Source: Phascolomyces articulosus
Lineage: Eukaryota > Mucoromycota > Mucoromycetes > Mucorales > Lichtheimiaceae
NCBI GenBank assembly: GCA_025677815.1
Contig: JAIXMP010000006.1
Span: forward strand, 62,001 to 126,000
Direction of reading: 5' to 3'
Length of the DNA stretch: 64,000 nt
The translations under genes and the position numbers were made by a program. This document shows, piece by piece, positions 12,331 to 22,658 of the stretch (positions within the stretch are counted from its first letter, which is position 1; every line of letters begins with the position of its first letter). Under the pieces are notes generated by a model that was given only the letters and a program-made list of their open reading frames with translations, was not told where the DNA came from and searched no databases.

Positions 12331-14344
12331 ATGGCAGTCGACGAAAAAGTAGAGACTCGATCTACTAAAAGTAGTAGTAACAGTATCAGCGAACCGGAGA
12401 GTAGTAAAAAAATTCAACAAGAAGAGGAGGATGGCATCAAAGGAGAGATTCCTGTCAAAGTGATTGGTAATAAAGACCGTATTGATCCAGAATTGGCTAA
12501 ATATGCAACTGGTGAAATCATTGAAGTGGATGAAAAAACAAATCATCGATTAAAATGGATGTTATATCGCCGGGTTCTATTTATCATGACGGTCACGTAT
12601 TTCCTGCAAGCATTGGATAAGGGTACATTATCTTTTGCATCTATCATGAATTTAATTGAAGATACAGGTCTCCAGGGTCAGGAGGTAATAATTATCTGAT
12701 GTGATGCTGTGTTATAAGGATATTAAAATCCCATCTTCTGGGTTATTATTATTATTACTATGTGAAATGAAGAGTGCAGCAGATCATTAATATATATTAT
12801 ACCATTTAATTATATAGTATTCATGGTTAACAACGTGTATTTATATTGCCATCTTGATTGTTGAATATCCTATCAATTGGATTCTCCAACGTGTCCCTAT
12901 TGCTAAATATCTTGCCTTCAATATTTTGGCATGGAGTACTGTTCTTGCATTACATGCTGTCTGTCACAATTTCATCGGTTTGCTCATCTGTCGTACATTA
13001 CTTGGTATCTTTGAAGCCAGTTGCCAACCTACTTTTGTTATCATGTCCAGTATGTGGTTCAAACGTGAAGAACAAGGTGTGATTGTCACTGTATGGTATA
13101 TGATGAATGGTTTCCAACAAATTGTGGGTGGTGTCTTGGCCTATGCATTTACTCATATTACCAGCGGTCCTCTGAAATCATGGCAAGCCTTGGTAATTAC
13201 CTATGGTAGTTTCTCCTTCTTGTGGGGTTTGGTCGTCTTGTTCTTTTTACCTGACAGCCCCATGCGTGCCAAATGTTTCTCTGAAGAAGATAAAAAATTA
13301 TTGGTAGAACGGGTTCGATCCAATCAAACCGGTTTGCAAAACAAGACATGGCGTAAGGATCAATTTATTGAAGCACTCAAGGATCCACAAGTCTGGGCTT
13401 ATGCTTTGGTAGCTTTCTTGACAACTTTGCCAACTTCTGGTTTGGGTGCCTTTGCAAATCTTATTATTCTTGGTTTTGGTTACTCTGTTTTACAAACACA
13501 ATTATTGGCTATGGTTTTGGGTGGTTATATTATTTTCTGTTTGCTGTCTTCCACCTATATTACTAAACGCTGGGGTCATACTGTCATTGTCATGATGGTT
13601 TACGTTATTCCGTAAGTTTTTTTTTTTTAATTTAACTGCTGCGTGATTTTTTCTTGGGGAGGAGGAAGGAGGATATGACATATTGTTAATATTAGATCTT
13701 TTTTAACTCACACGCTCATTTTAATTTCTCCGTAATATGATGAAAGATCGATCATTGGTACTATTGTTTTATTATCAGTAGAAAATACTAGTACAGCAAC
13801 ACAAGCTGGGCTTTTGATGTCGTACTATCTTGTTTTGTCATTCTGGGCTACTTCTACACTTAGTATTTCATTACTTTCCCGAAATGTCGGTGGTCAGACC
13901 AAGAAATCGGTGGCTGTTGCCATTAACTTTATCTTTTGGGCTGCAGGCAATGCCATTGGTAAGTTTATACCTCCTGCTACTACTCTATTCTATAAACACA
14001 TACTTTTCGTATATAAGTGAATTTGATAGCTATAATAATAAGCAAGGTATTTTAAATCATTTCACTCATCATTAAACCATTTATATATATTTATACAACA
14101 AACAGGTCCTCAAGTATTTCAAGATCGTGAAAAACCGCGTTATTTCACTGGTTTTGCTGTTCATATTGTATGTTATGCCGTTTTACTCGGTGTTCTTGCG
14201 TTACTTCGATGGCATTTTATCCGAGAGAATCGTAAGAAGGCTTTGTATTTGGCTGAACGTACAGAAGAGCAAGATAAGGAAGGTGCTCATGCATTTGATG
14301 ATTTGACAGACAGACAGAACCCTAACTTCATCTATATTTACTAA
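12331..14344 (+). CDS. MFS transporter of the DAL5/anion:cation symporter type
   Basis: Four exons (12331-12684, 12818-13611, 13747-13958, 14106-14344) give 532 residues, the usual size for this family. The protein has a charged cytosolic N-terminus (about 80 residues), then TM1 with the ALDKGTLSFASIMN segment, the R-x-L-L-G motif (LICRTLLGIFEASCQP) in TM4, the central loop after LPDSPMRAKCFSEEDK, and the late signature NVGGQTKKSVAVAINFIFW. These are hallmarks of fungal allantoate-permease-like anion:cation symporters of the plasma membrane, a superfamily branch that also contains bacterial hexuronate carriers. The substrate cannot be read from sequence. The next gene on the same strand, 850 bp downstream, is a GH105 unsaturated glycuronyl hydrolase, so an organic anion or small uronide is a reasonable guess. 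Confidence 0.85.
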
Positions 14345-15191
14345 AATACACACACATGAAAAAAAAAGAATTCTCCTTTAAATTCTCACTCACCATCTAT
14401 TATAATTTAACTTTATATTCCATTCTTACTACTACTGTACCTTATAAATATTATGTCACTCAACCCTCTATATATTGTGGAAATTCTTATAGTGAATTTC
14501 TACCTCCTTTTCATTATATAATAATAATATTCTTTTTTTCAATATGGATGGAATGGTTCTTTAAGAAAATAAACAACTGTTTCTCACACTTTATTTTTTT
14601 ATCGTTATAAATATATAAAAAACTAAATATGACGTTTTTTCATCATGATAATGATCCAGGGATTATATATTTCTTGGGGAGTGTAACAACGAAATCAGAT
14701 TAGCCTCTCTATTTCTCTCTTAGTACGACCTTAAATTTGACCAGCAGTCGATGATAGATTTCTTTTGTTTTCGATGAAGATGGAATATATATAAACACTT
14801 TGATTCTCTTTGGCTTAATAATGTGTTTACATAATATGCAAAATATATCGGCACGGTCCTTGACTTACATTCACACGTACAAAACTAAAGTCAAAAAACA
14901 AACGGCTACCATCTTGATTTATTAGTCGAACGGGACATTTGACATGGATTAAAATCCCCGACTAAATCTCTATTTTCCCGAGTTTCCATCTATGCAAAAA
15001 ATATGACCCGGAAATGGAAACTTCTTGTGGTGCGCCACACCAAATTTTTATTACCACCACATTTCCTTTTTGATCCGGGTCCTATTTTTTTTCTTTTATA
15101 AAGTAAAAAAAAAGGTCAAAATATCTTTTTTTCCCTTACGTTTTTTTTTCTCGCGTCTGTATTATTTTATAAACAAGAAAAAGTAATTCTA
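14345..15191 (+). other. Intergenic: transporter 3' flank and GH105 promoter
   Basis: The first 300 bp are AT-rich 3' flank. The 190 bp before the GH105 start contain a perfect inverted repeat (separate entry) and T-rich tracts near the probable transcription start. Confidence 0.5.
15005..15081. promoter_or_regulatory. Inverted repeat in GH105 promoter, candidate operator
   Basis: GACCCGGA (15005-15012) is matched by its exact reverse complement TCCGGGTC (15074-15081). Between them lies GTGGTGCGCCAC, itself a small dyad. The centre is about 150 bp upstream of the GH105 start codon. CGG-containing dyads are typical binding sites for Zn2Cys6 regulators; binding here is inferred only. Confidence 0.35.
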
Positions 15192-16316
15192 ATGACTGGT
15201 ACTACGGCCTTTCAACCTCTTCCTCTTGGTATTCCTCGTGGTAAAGTCCATGAACTTATTCAATCATTGATCCAAAACCTTGTGGGTATCAAGGATACAT
15301 CTGGTGAATTCTTATTACGATTAGATGATGGAAGTGTAGTCGACACCAAAGGATGGAATGACTGGGAATGGACCCATGGTATTGGTTTATATGGTTTGTG
15401 GCAATACTTTGAAATCACTCAAGATGCTTCTGTGTTGGCCATTATTCAAAACTGGTTCAAAGATCGTTTGGCCGAACCCCCGCGCCACAAGAACATTAAC
15501 ACTATGGCAGTCTTTTATACCATGGCATGTGTCTACGAACATACCCATGACAAGTCTTACTTACCTCATTTGCAAGCCTGGGCAGATTGGGCATTATATG
15601 AATTGGAACGTACAGAGTATGGTGGTATGCAACATGTTACCTATTTGACTCCCAACACACAACAATTGTGGGATGATACCTTGATGATGACTGTCTTGCC
15701 CTTGGCTAAATTTGGAAAAATGACCAAACGTTGGGAATATGTGGATGAAGCCAAACGTCAATTCTTGATTCATATCAAGTATTTATTTGATACCAAGACT
15801 GGGTTGTTTTATCATGGATGGACATTTGAAGATGGAGGTCATAATTTCGCCAATGCTTTTTGGGGTCGTGGTAATAGTTGGTTAACCATTGCTATTCCTG
15901 AAATTATTGAATTGTTGGAGTTCCCTGAAGTGCATCCTCTCAAACATCATTTGGTGGATTGTTTGACGGCACAAATCAAGACGTTGAGCAAGTATCAGGA
16001 TAAAAGTGGATTGTGGCGCACCATTATTGATGAAGATTCTTATTTGGAAGCTTCCGCCACCGCTGGTTTTGCTTATGGTATTCTCAAGTCGATTCGTAAA
16101 CGTTACATTGACCCCCAATACAAGGAGATGGCACTCAAGGCAGTGAAAGGTGTGATTGATAATATTAGCCCTGAGGGTGAATTACAAAATGTTTCGTTTG
16201 GTACTCCTATGGGCGATACCAAACAATTTTATAAAGAAATTCCATTAACTTCAATGCCTTATGGTCAAGCCATGGGCATCATGTGTTTGGTTGAATTTTT
16301 ACGTTTATACATGTAG
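15192..16316 (+). CDS. GH105 unsaturated glycuronyl hydrolase
   Basis: A single uninterrupted exon encodes 374 residues, matching the length of the YteR/YesR family. These enzymes hydrolyse the unsaturated 4,5-uronic acid that polysaccharide lyases leave at the non-reducing end of oligosaccharides from rhamnogalacturonan or similar polymers. Family features are the (alpha/alpha)6-barrel repeats, DWEWTHGIGLYGLWQYFE near residue 57, the catalytic-acid segment QLWDDTLMMTVLPLAKFG (Asp161-Asp162), GLFYHGW, and NAFWGRGNSW with its conserved Trp, Arg and Gly residues. There is no signal peptide, so the enzyme should be cytosolic and would need imported substrate, consistent with the transporter just upstream. 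It is intronless while nearly all neighbours have several introns, which could indicate bacterial origin or retroposition. Confidence 0.88.
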   Translation: MTGTTAFQPLPLGIPRGKVHELIQSLIQNLVGIKDTSGEFLLRLDDGSVVDTKGWNDWEWTHGIGLYGLWQYFEITQDASVLAIIQNWFKDRLAEPPRHKNINTMAVFYTMACVYEHTHDKSYLPHLQAWADWALYELERTEYGGMQHVTYLTPNTQQLWDDTLMMTVLPLAKFGKMTKRWEYVDEAKRQFLIHIKYLFDTKTGLFYHGWTFEDGGHNFANAFWGRGNSWLTIAIPEIIELLEFPEVHPLKHHLVDCLTAQIKTLSKYQDKSGLWRTIIDEDSYLEASATAGFAYGILKSIRKRYIDPQYKEMALKAVKGVIDNISPEGELQNVSFGTPMGDTKQFYKEIPLTSMPYGQAMGIMCLVEFLRLYM

Positions 16317-16527
16317 TTTTTATATCATTAATTTGTTTATTATATAGTCTATTATTCATCTGTCCATTCTTTTATATTTGTAAAGTAAAAAATAAAATTA
16401 TACATATTTCACACCAGAAAAGTAATTCATAGGGTCTGTCACACCTTTTTTCCTCTCATACACTCTTTATTTATTTATTTATTTATTTTTAAAAAAAGAG
16501 TCGTCGCATAATATTTTATTAAAGAAA

Positions 16528-17448
16528 ATGATTTCATTTTGTTTAATTACGAATCGTCGTTGTCAAACTCGTTTTGTACGTTACTATGATGAAACGCCTC
16601 AAGATCCTTCCGCATTTGAATTAAACATTGCACGCGAATGCATTGTTCGTAAACCTGGTCATGTAAGAAGTCACTATGTGTAATTAGATATGCTGAAGAA
16701 AACAAATAAGAATATTGCTAAAAATAATCAATCCAGGCACTCTTTGTGCAAGTCGGAAAATATAAAGTGGGTTAGTGCTTGTTAGAGAAAAGGTTATTGT
16801 TACTAGTTGTTGTGAAGTATATATAACTAACAAAAAACGAGAGAATCTATTAGTTTATCGAGTCTATGCTTCCTTATACTTTATCTTTGGATATGAACGA
16901 GACGAGGTAGTTCTTATTAAACATCTTTAAAAATGAATATATATGAATATAAAGATACTAAAAAGGAGAATATGATATATAGAATGAATTTGCTATATTA
17001 GAATTAATTCAAAATTGTGTTGGTAAGTATAGCGTGGAAAAAGAGAAAAGAGAAAGAAAGAAGTGGTTTTTCGAATAAGGAAGGTGAAACTTATCATCAG
17101 ACTCAAATCATAAAAAAATAGAAACCATGGATGCTTACTTTGAAAAAGTTGTAAGTTTTCTTTGTTTTTTGAGTAACGGGTTTTCGGGTTTACGCTATAC
17201 TATTATAATAAATACGTAATAGTATAAGATTAAGTTTAAATAGCTACAGCCTGTTGTGTATGGAGAAAATAGAGAAGGAAGGAATTGTGGGAACGAGATC
17301 ATGAAACTGATTGGATTGTATTTAGACGGAGCTAGATATTGTGTGCAATATCGAAAAAGTGCACATGATCATAGAAGAGATTGTTGGCAAAGGTTACTGT
17401 TTGGAGACCAATCAAGCCCGTATCCTTGAAGGAATCACCGCTCTTTGA
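16528..17448 (+). CDS. AP-4-type adaptor sigma subunit
   Basis: Six exons (16528-16662, 16737-16770, 16854-16906, 16983-17022, 17122-17150, 17326-17448) join in frame to 137 residues, the normal size of a clathrin-adaptor small chain. The longin-like fold is visible from the start (MISFCLITNRRCQTRFVRYY), then VVYRVYASLYFIFGYERDEN, FAILELIQNCVETMDAYFEKV, and TELDIVCNIEKVHMIIEEIV. The last part, ETNQARILEGI, matches the ETNRARIL signature I know from AP-4 sigma and differs from sigma 1 (DTS), sigma 2 (ETSQTKVL) and sigma 3 (ETNMNEI). AP-4 sorts cargo from the trans-Golgi network without clathrin. It is absent from the common yeasts, so its presence supports an early-diverging fungus. Earlier finders may miss it because all exons after the first are short. 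Confidence 0.85.
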
Positions 17449-17702
17449 ATCGGAGAAACTGTTTACACACTGCGAGAGTTTTATTATCATTATGATTTAT
17501 TACTATGTTAGCTGGTGTTGTGTGGCCCTAATAAAAAAAAACGTTAATCAATTTCCGCGATAATGGATTTCCATGATTTGATATCTTATCAAATACTTCA
17601 ACCATTATAACTTCTTTCCTTCCTTCCTTTCTTTTCTTTCACTTTTTTTTTTATTATATCTCTCTACCTTCTTCATTTTTTTCCAAACATAGCAATTTAA
17701 AG

Positions 17703-20700
17703 ATGTTTCGTGGGAAAAAGGAAGAAGAAATACAATCAGTTAGTAATGATGCATCACCTCCAGCTTATGGTTCTGAAAAGGTCGAAGAAGAATATATGTA
17801 TCCAACAGAATCAGGTGCATCATTTTCTTCAAGAAAACATGTAGTAGATCTTCAAGAGGGCACAAAGCGTGGTTTGGATGCTCGTCATGTACAAATGATT
17901 GCCTTTGGAGGCACCATTGGGTAAACTATCTCTTTATGTTTTTTTTTGTTGTTGTTGAAAAACATTTGTTTATTATTATTATGAGCTATTAGACATTCTA
18001 GATAGCTCTATTCATTCATTTATAATTGTTCTTCAATCTATCTATATTGAATCTTTCTTACTAATGGCTAATAACTAACAACGAATAACTTATTATTATC
18101 ATATTTTAGTACGGGTTTGTTTTTGAACTCTGGTGGAAACATCGCTGAGGTAACTGTCGTTGTCAATGTTTTTTTTTTCTTTTTTGTTGATAGTAATATT
18201 AAGCCGCCGAATTAGAAAAGTGAAAAAAAAATTCATAAGTTAATTTTTTTAATACTGATTTGTCTAACATTTATCGTATGAAATATATTATAGGCTGGTC
18301 CTGCTGGTGCTTTCATTGCGTAAGATGACATAAAAATTATATATTTGTAATCAATTTGTACGTGCGCACGCGTTATCTTTACTAATTTTGCGTATATTTT
18401 CTTCTTCTGTATTATTATTATAATAGATATTGCGTTGGTAAATATTTTTTTTGTCATGTCACACAGATCATATATTGTGAACAAAAACTCTAATTCTAAT
18501 TTTTCTTTTTTTTCTACAACAACGACGCTATAATTCGTAATTCATATTATTATTTTTATAGTTGGTTTTATGGTACGTTTTTTCATATATATTATTTATT
18601 GAATGATGGAGCTGATTCATCACTTTTTAAAAATAAGATGATATGATTTTATATTGATTCAATGTCCATTCAATATAGGTTTATTGTATTATGACATGTT
18701 TAGGTGAAATGGCTACCTTTATGCCAGGTACTTAAAAACAAAAACAAATGTTTTTTTAAGGCGGAGATATACGATAAATAGGAAGAAAGATCTTTGCAAA
18801 GATAATAATACTAACAATATATATAATTACAATTATAGTCTCTGGTTCATTCAATCATTATGCTACTCGATTTGTTGATCCTGCTCTTGGTTTTGCTCTT
18901 GGTTGGAATTATTGGTAAGTTGTTATAGATGAATACGATGAGCGGAATTATGGTATACTAACTACTCAAACTGATACTATGTAGGTTTTCGGTAAGTTTA
19001 TCTATTTTAGAAAAAGAAATACGAAACATGGAACATCTGACTAAAAACTTTTTATGGATCGCGACCTTTATCATTACATTTCCGATTTAGTGGGTACGTA
19101 CAACAACATATAGCGCGTGATACATTTAAATATACTCACTTTCCCTTTTTATATATTTTACTCACTCCATTCTCTTTTTTCTATGATTATAGTCTGTAAC
19201 TATTGCAACTGGTAAATTTTATATATATTTTTATCTTAATCCCTTGAAATTTAAGAATGACAAGAAAAAAACTGAACCAAACTTATGTTTTATCGCATAT
19301 TGACAAACTTTAAAAACATTAGAACTTGCTGCTGCCGCTACCATTATTAACTGGTGGAGTCCGGTAATGCCCGATCCCGCATGGTCCACCATATTTATGG
19401 TCCTTATCCTTATGGTGAATCTTGTGGGTGTTAGGTAAGAAAGAACGATTTACCCATACACACATCTTGATCCTCCCTTCCCATCCTACATCCCAAGAAT
19501 AGTAATTTCGTAACATTATTATCCTCCTTGTTTCGAATATTTTATCCAAATCTGGGTGAACAACACTTGTATATACTCATGTGTACTTTAATTGTTTAGA
19601 CTCTATGGTGAAATGGAGTACTGGTTTGCCCTAATCAAAATTTTAGTCGTTATCATGTTTATCATCGTCTGTAAGTAGAAATATTATCTATATTAGGTCT
19701 TTAGTTTTTTTCTTTTTCTTTCTTATTTTCTTGTTATCTAACCTTTTCAACTTTCATAAATGCATTTTAATCAGGTATTCTCGTTTCCACCGGTGCTGTT
19801 GGTAATCTTGGTGCTATTGGTTTCAAGTACTGGAATGATCCTGGTGCTTGGGGCTCAGATGGCGCTGTTGGTACCGTGAGTGTTTTACTTTCTGCTGGTT
19901 TCTCTTTCCAAGGTACCGAAGTTGTTGGTGTCACTGCTGGTGAAGCCAAGAACCCAACAAAGACCATTCCTCGTGCCATTCGCAACACATTCTACCGTAT
20001 TGTGTTTTTCTATATTTGCACCATCTTTTTGATTGGTTTGTGTATTCCATACAATGATGCACGTTTGAGTGCTGGTGATGACAGTACCACTGCCTCTTTC
20101 ACCTTGGTCTTTGAATTAGCTGGTATCAATGGTGGAGCTCATTTTGTCAACACGATCATTCTTCTCAGTGTTTTGTCAGCTGCCAACTCCTCCTTGTATA
20201 CCACTGCCCGTACCTTATTGGGTTTGGCCCGTGATGGCAATGCCCCTGCTTTCTTGGGTAAAGTGAATCGTTATGGTTCCCCATGGGCTGCCGTGTGCTT
20301 CTCTTCCATCACTGGTTTCGCTTGTGTATTTGCTTCCATTTACAGTGCCTCCGCTGCCTTTGTTTGGTTTTTGAGTATCACTGCCGTCAGTGGTTTCATC
20401 AGTTGGTGGGGTATTGCCTTTGTCCACCTTCGTTTCCGTCGTGCTTATGTCCACCAAGGTCGCAGTTTGGATGATTTACCTTTCCGCTGTTTCGCTTACC
20501 CTTATTCTGGTTTGTTTGCCTGCACATTGACCATTTTGATTATTTTGGGCCAAGGTTATGGTGCTTTCGCACCCGAATTTGATCGTATCACTTTTGTCAC
20601 TAATTATATTGGTATTGTGCCAGCCATCGTATGTTACATCGTTTATAAACTGGTGCGTCGTACAAAGATCGTACCCTTGGACGAAGTTGGTAAGTGCAAT

Positions 20701-20910
20701 TTCTTTCTTGTTCCATTACGTAGTTTTCGTGTAAAGAAGAAAAAAGGGCATGAGAAAATAACAAAAATATAAATTAATAAAATCATGCTGTAATACCACC
20801 TTTCTATAGATTTCGAAACTGGTCGTGTTACCGCTGAAGACCGTGAAGAAGACGAAAGGGAAGTCGGTAATATTCCACTTTACAAGAAGGTTCTTGCATG
20901 GATTTTCTAA
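17703..20910 (+). CDS. Amino-acid permease (AAP family), 14 exons with four micro-exons
   Basis: The exons are 17703-17920, 18110-18149, 18294-18319, 18427-18437, 18562-18572, 18679-18727, 18839-18914, 18985-18991, 19091-19093, 19193-19211, 19323-19434, 19600-19670, 19775-20689 and 20810-20910. They total 1659 nt, 552 residues, and all phases match. The protein is a plasma-membrane proton/amino-acid symporter. It has a hydrophilic N-tail, then RGLDARHVQMIAFGGTIG and TGLFLNSGGNIAEAGPAGA (TM1), YCVVGFMVYCIMTCLGEMAT, GWNYWFSWSVTIATELAAA (TM3), GFSFQGTEVVGVTAGEAKNP (TM6, substrate region), and SAANSSLYTTARTLLGLARD. Twelve TM segments fit the family. Introns in the first half are spaced every few residues, giving exons of 11, 11, 7 and 3 nt; the second half is one 915-nt exon. 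Confidence 0.92.
18427..18437 (+). other. 11-nt micro-exon in permease gene
   Basis: The exon follows acceptor ataatag (TACTAA branch upstream) and precedes donor gtaaat. It encodes the YCV part of the FIAYCVVGFM helix. Phase is correct on both sides. Confidence 0.8.
18562..18572 (+). other. 11-nt micro-exon in permease gene
   Basis: The exon lies between acceptor tttatag and donor gtacgt. It encodes VGFM together with the neighbouring exon base and continues into VYCIMTCLGE, the conserved TM2 sequence. Confidence 0.8.
18985..18991 (+). other. 7-nt micro-exon in permease gene
   Basis: GTTTTCG follows a perfect TACTAAC branch site and acceptor atgtag, and is followed by a consensus donor gtaagt. 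It completes Trp144 and supplies Phe-Ser in the NYWFSW segment. Confidence 0.75.
19091..19093 (+). other. 3-nt micro-exon (one Trp codon) in permease gene
   Basis: TGG lies between acceptor gatttag and donor gtacgt, with introns of 99 nt on each side. It supplies Trp147, giving NYWFSWSVTIATEL. Homologous permeases have Trp at the matching place (patterns such as NYWF-x-W). Skipping would remove one residue without a frameshift, so frame alone does not prove it; conservation and splice sites do the work. Confidence 0.7.
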
Positions 20911-21278
20911 ATACACTTTTAGCATTCATTTTTTTATTCACACACTCTCTCTCCCACGTACTTTTTATATATTATCCTAAAAAAATATTTAACTTTTCTA
21001 TTATTACTCTTCTCAATTTCATGTTATTTATTCAACTACATATTTGTCTCTCTATTTTTGTATTTTTTTTTTAACACAAAAAAAAATCAATCCATGTATT
21101 ATACGTTACTTTAAGTATACGATGATGTGTATGATATTATGATGATGATAATGATGCAAGAAGGTGAACAATTTTTATTTGTCTTTTTAGTGGTTGAGAG
21201 TTAGATGAAGTGAAAAAAAATATTTAGGAGCAGAAACAAAAAAAAAAAAAAAATAGATCAATGTGAACGAAAGAAATA
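20911..21278. other. Convergent intergenic
   Basis: 3' flanks of the permease (+) and the E2 gene (-). T- and A-rich, with no further feature. Confidence 0.5.
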
Positions 21279-22658
21279 TCAAACATTTTCATCATGGAAG
21301 GCCCAGGTTGTCTTTTTTGGTGATGAATGTGCACTTTTGATATATAAATCATTATCTGGAGGAAGTTCCTATAAAGATTAATGCATGAGTGGGCTTTGTT
21401 CTTGGCTAATAACAAATAACAGATATCAACAATAGCCGAATTATCAAACCTTTTTTGTGCAACTTGACAACATGGATTGAATAGATAAACAAACATGCGC
21501 GACAGTTTGGACGGGTGACCAGTCTTTATATAATATATTCAAGCATATATGGCCATTGGAATAAATCTAGATTTAATATATATATATAGGTATATTCAAT
21601 GACAAAGTCAAGTTAGACTGCTTTTTTTTAATATATATCTCAATTCATTCATTCATTCATTTGTTATAATTACACTATAATTGAATAATAATGAAAAAAA
21701 AAACCAAGTTAGAGATATGGATGCTAATGTATCACTGATGTATAAATAAAAGCAACAACATACTGTGGATGGATCGGTACACGTGGCCGAACGAACATCA
21801 CTTCGGGAGATTCTAATGGATATGATGGCGTAAATCGAAACTACATGAAGAACATTTGATCCTTATATTAATATTTGATTTTCCCTGTTCTTTTCTTCTC
21901 CCCCTTCTATCTTCACCCATCATCTAATCCTCTTCCATTTCATTATGATGATTCATCCTATCAAGTTCTTCTTCCTAATCATCTTATCATAAAAACAGCA
22001 TCATTCATTTACTTCGAGTTCAAATTCTTCACCCTATCATAAGAAATAGATGTAATAAATCCGTTTTCATCGAATAAACAACAAAATAAATGATCAGTCC
22101 TTATTCAATTTCATTATCTCCAAATCATTTGCGACAAAAAAAAAATCGTTTACTGATCGTTTCGAATCCATCCTTTTCACACAACCCAAAAAAATAAATG
22201 ACATAAACCACCAATAGCTATATAAGCAACTTAATCTAAAATAGAGTATATACCTCATATAATGTACCAGGTGCACCTTTTACCCGCAGTTGCCACCTAT
22301 TGATATATATATTTTTAGAGTATATAAGCATATGATAAGATAGAGTTTTTCTTTTTTTATCTTGACATGTCAACGACGACAATAATATAATTCAGTGTGC
22401 CGAGAATGAAAGAGGGAGAGAGAAAGGAAGCCCCATGGAAGAAATAATAAAATAAGGAACCTAAAGATAATGAATTGTAACATTTACCGTTTAAAGTCAT
22501 TGGCGTCTTCAATAGACACTCCTTCCGGAGGATTCGTTGCTAGATCTAAAATGCATAATTGTATTCATGAGCGGAGAAAGTCCTTATTCCGAAGGAAAGT
22601 GAGACAATTTACCACGTAGTTCTTTTGTTAATCTCTTTGAAAATAATGGTTTGGCCAT
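21279..22658 (-). CDS. UBE2W-type ubiquitin-conjugating enzyme with a 1-nt exon
   Basis: Eight minus-strand exons: 22613-22658, 22488-22545, 22254-22296, 22013-22033, 21764-21840, 21674 (single base), 21450-21566 and 21279-21368. They total 453 nt, 150 residues, almost exactly human UBE2W (151). The sequence reads MAKPLFSKRLTKELRDLATN, WQLRVKGAPGTLYE, FRFTPSYPLESPEVMFVRP, then IHPHIYSNGHICLNILYKDW with active-site Cys90, and ends SPKKTTWAFHDENV, the UBE2W-specific tail (NPKKTKWWYHDD in animals). UBE2W attaches ubiquitin to the alpha-amino group of disordered N-termini. Without the single-base exon, the 21764-21840 and 21450-21566 exons join out of frame and meet a stop before Cys90. Confidence 0.88.
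21674..21674 (-). other. Single-nucleotide exon (T)
   Basis: On the minus strand the region reads attatag|T|gtaatt. The base completes CA to CAT, His82 of the conserved HPH motif before the catalytic Cys. The flanking introns, 21675-21763 (89 nt) and 21567-21673 (107 nt), each have normal size, a consensus-like donor (gtatgt; gtaatt) and their own CTAAC branch site (21708-21712; 21612-21616). A 19-nt alternative exists in the first intron but would insert six non-conserved residues and uses a poor donor. Confidence 0.7.

Noticed and set aside
21450..21566. Apparent frameshift inside exon 6 of the E2 gene
   Set aside because: On rereading the bases the exon is 117 nt and fully open (VCLSIQSMLSSCTKK). 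The only real phase problem was the exon 5-6 junction, solved by the 1-nt exon.
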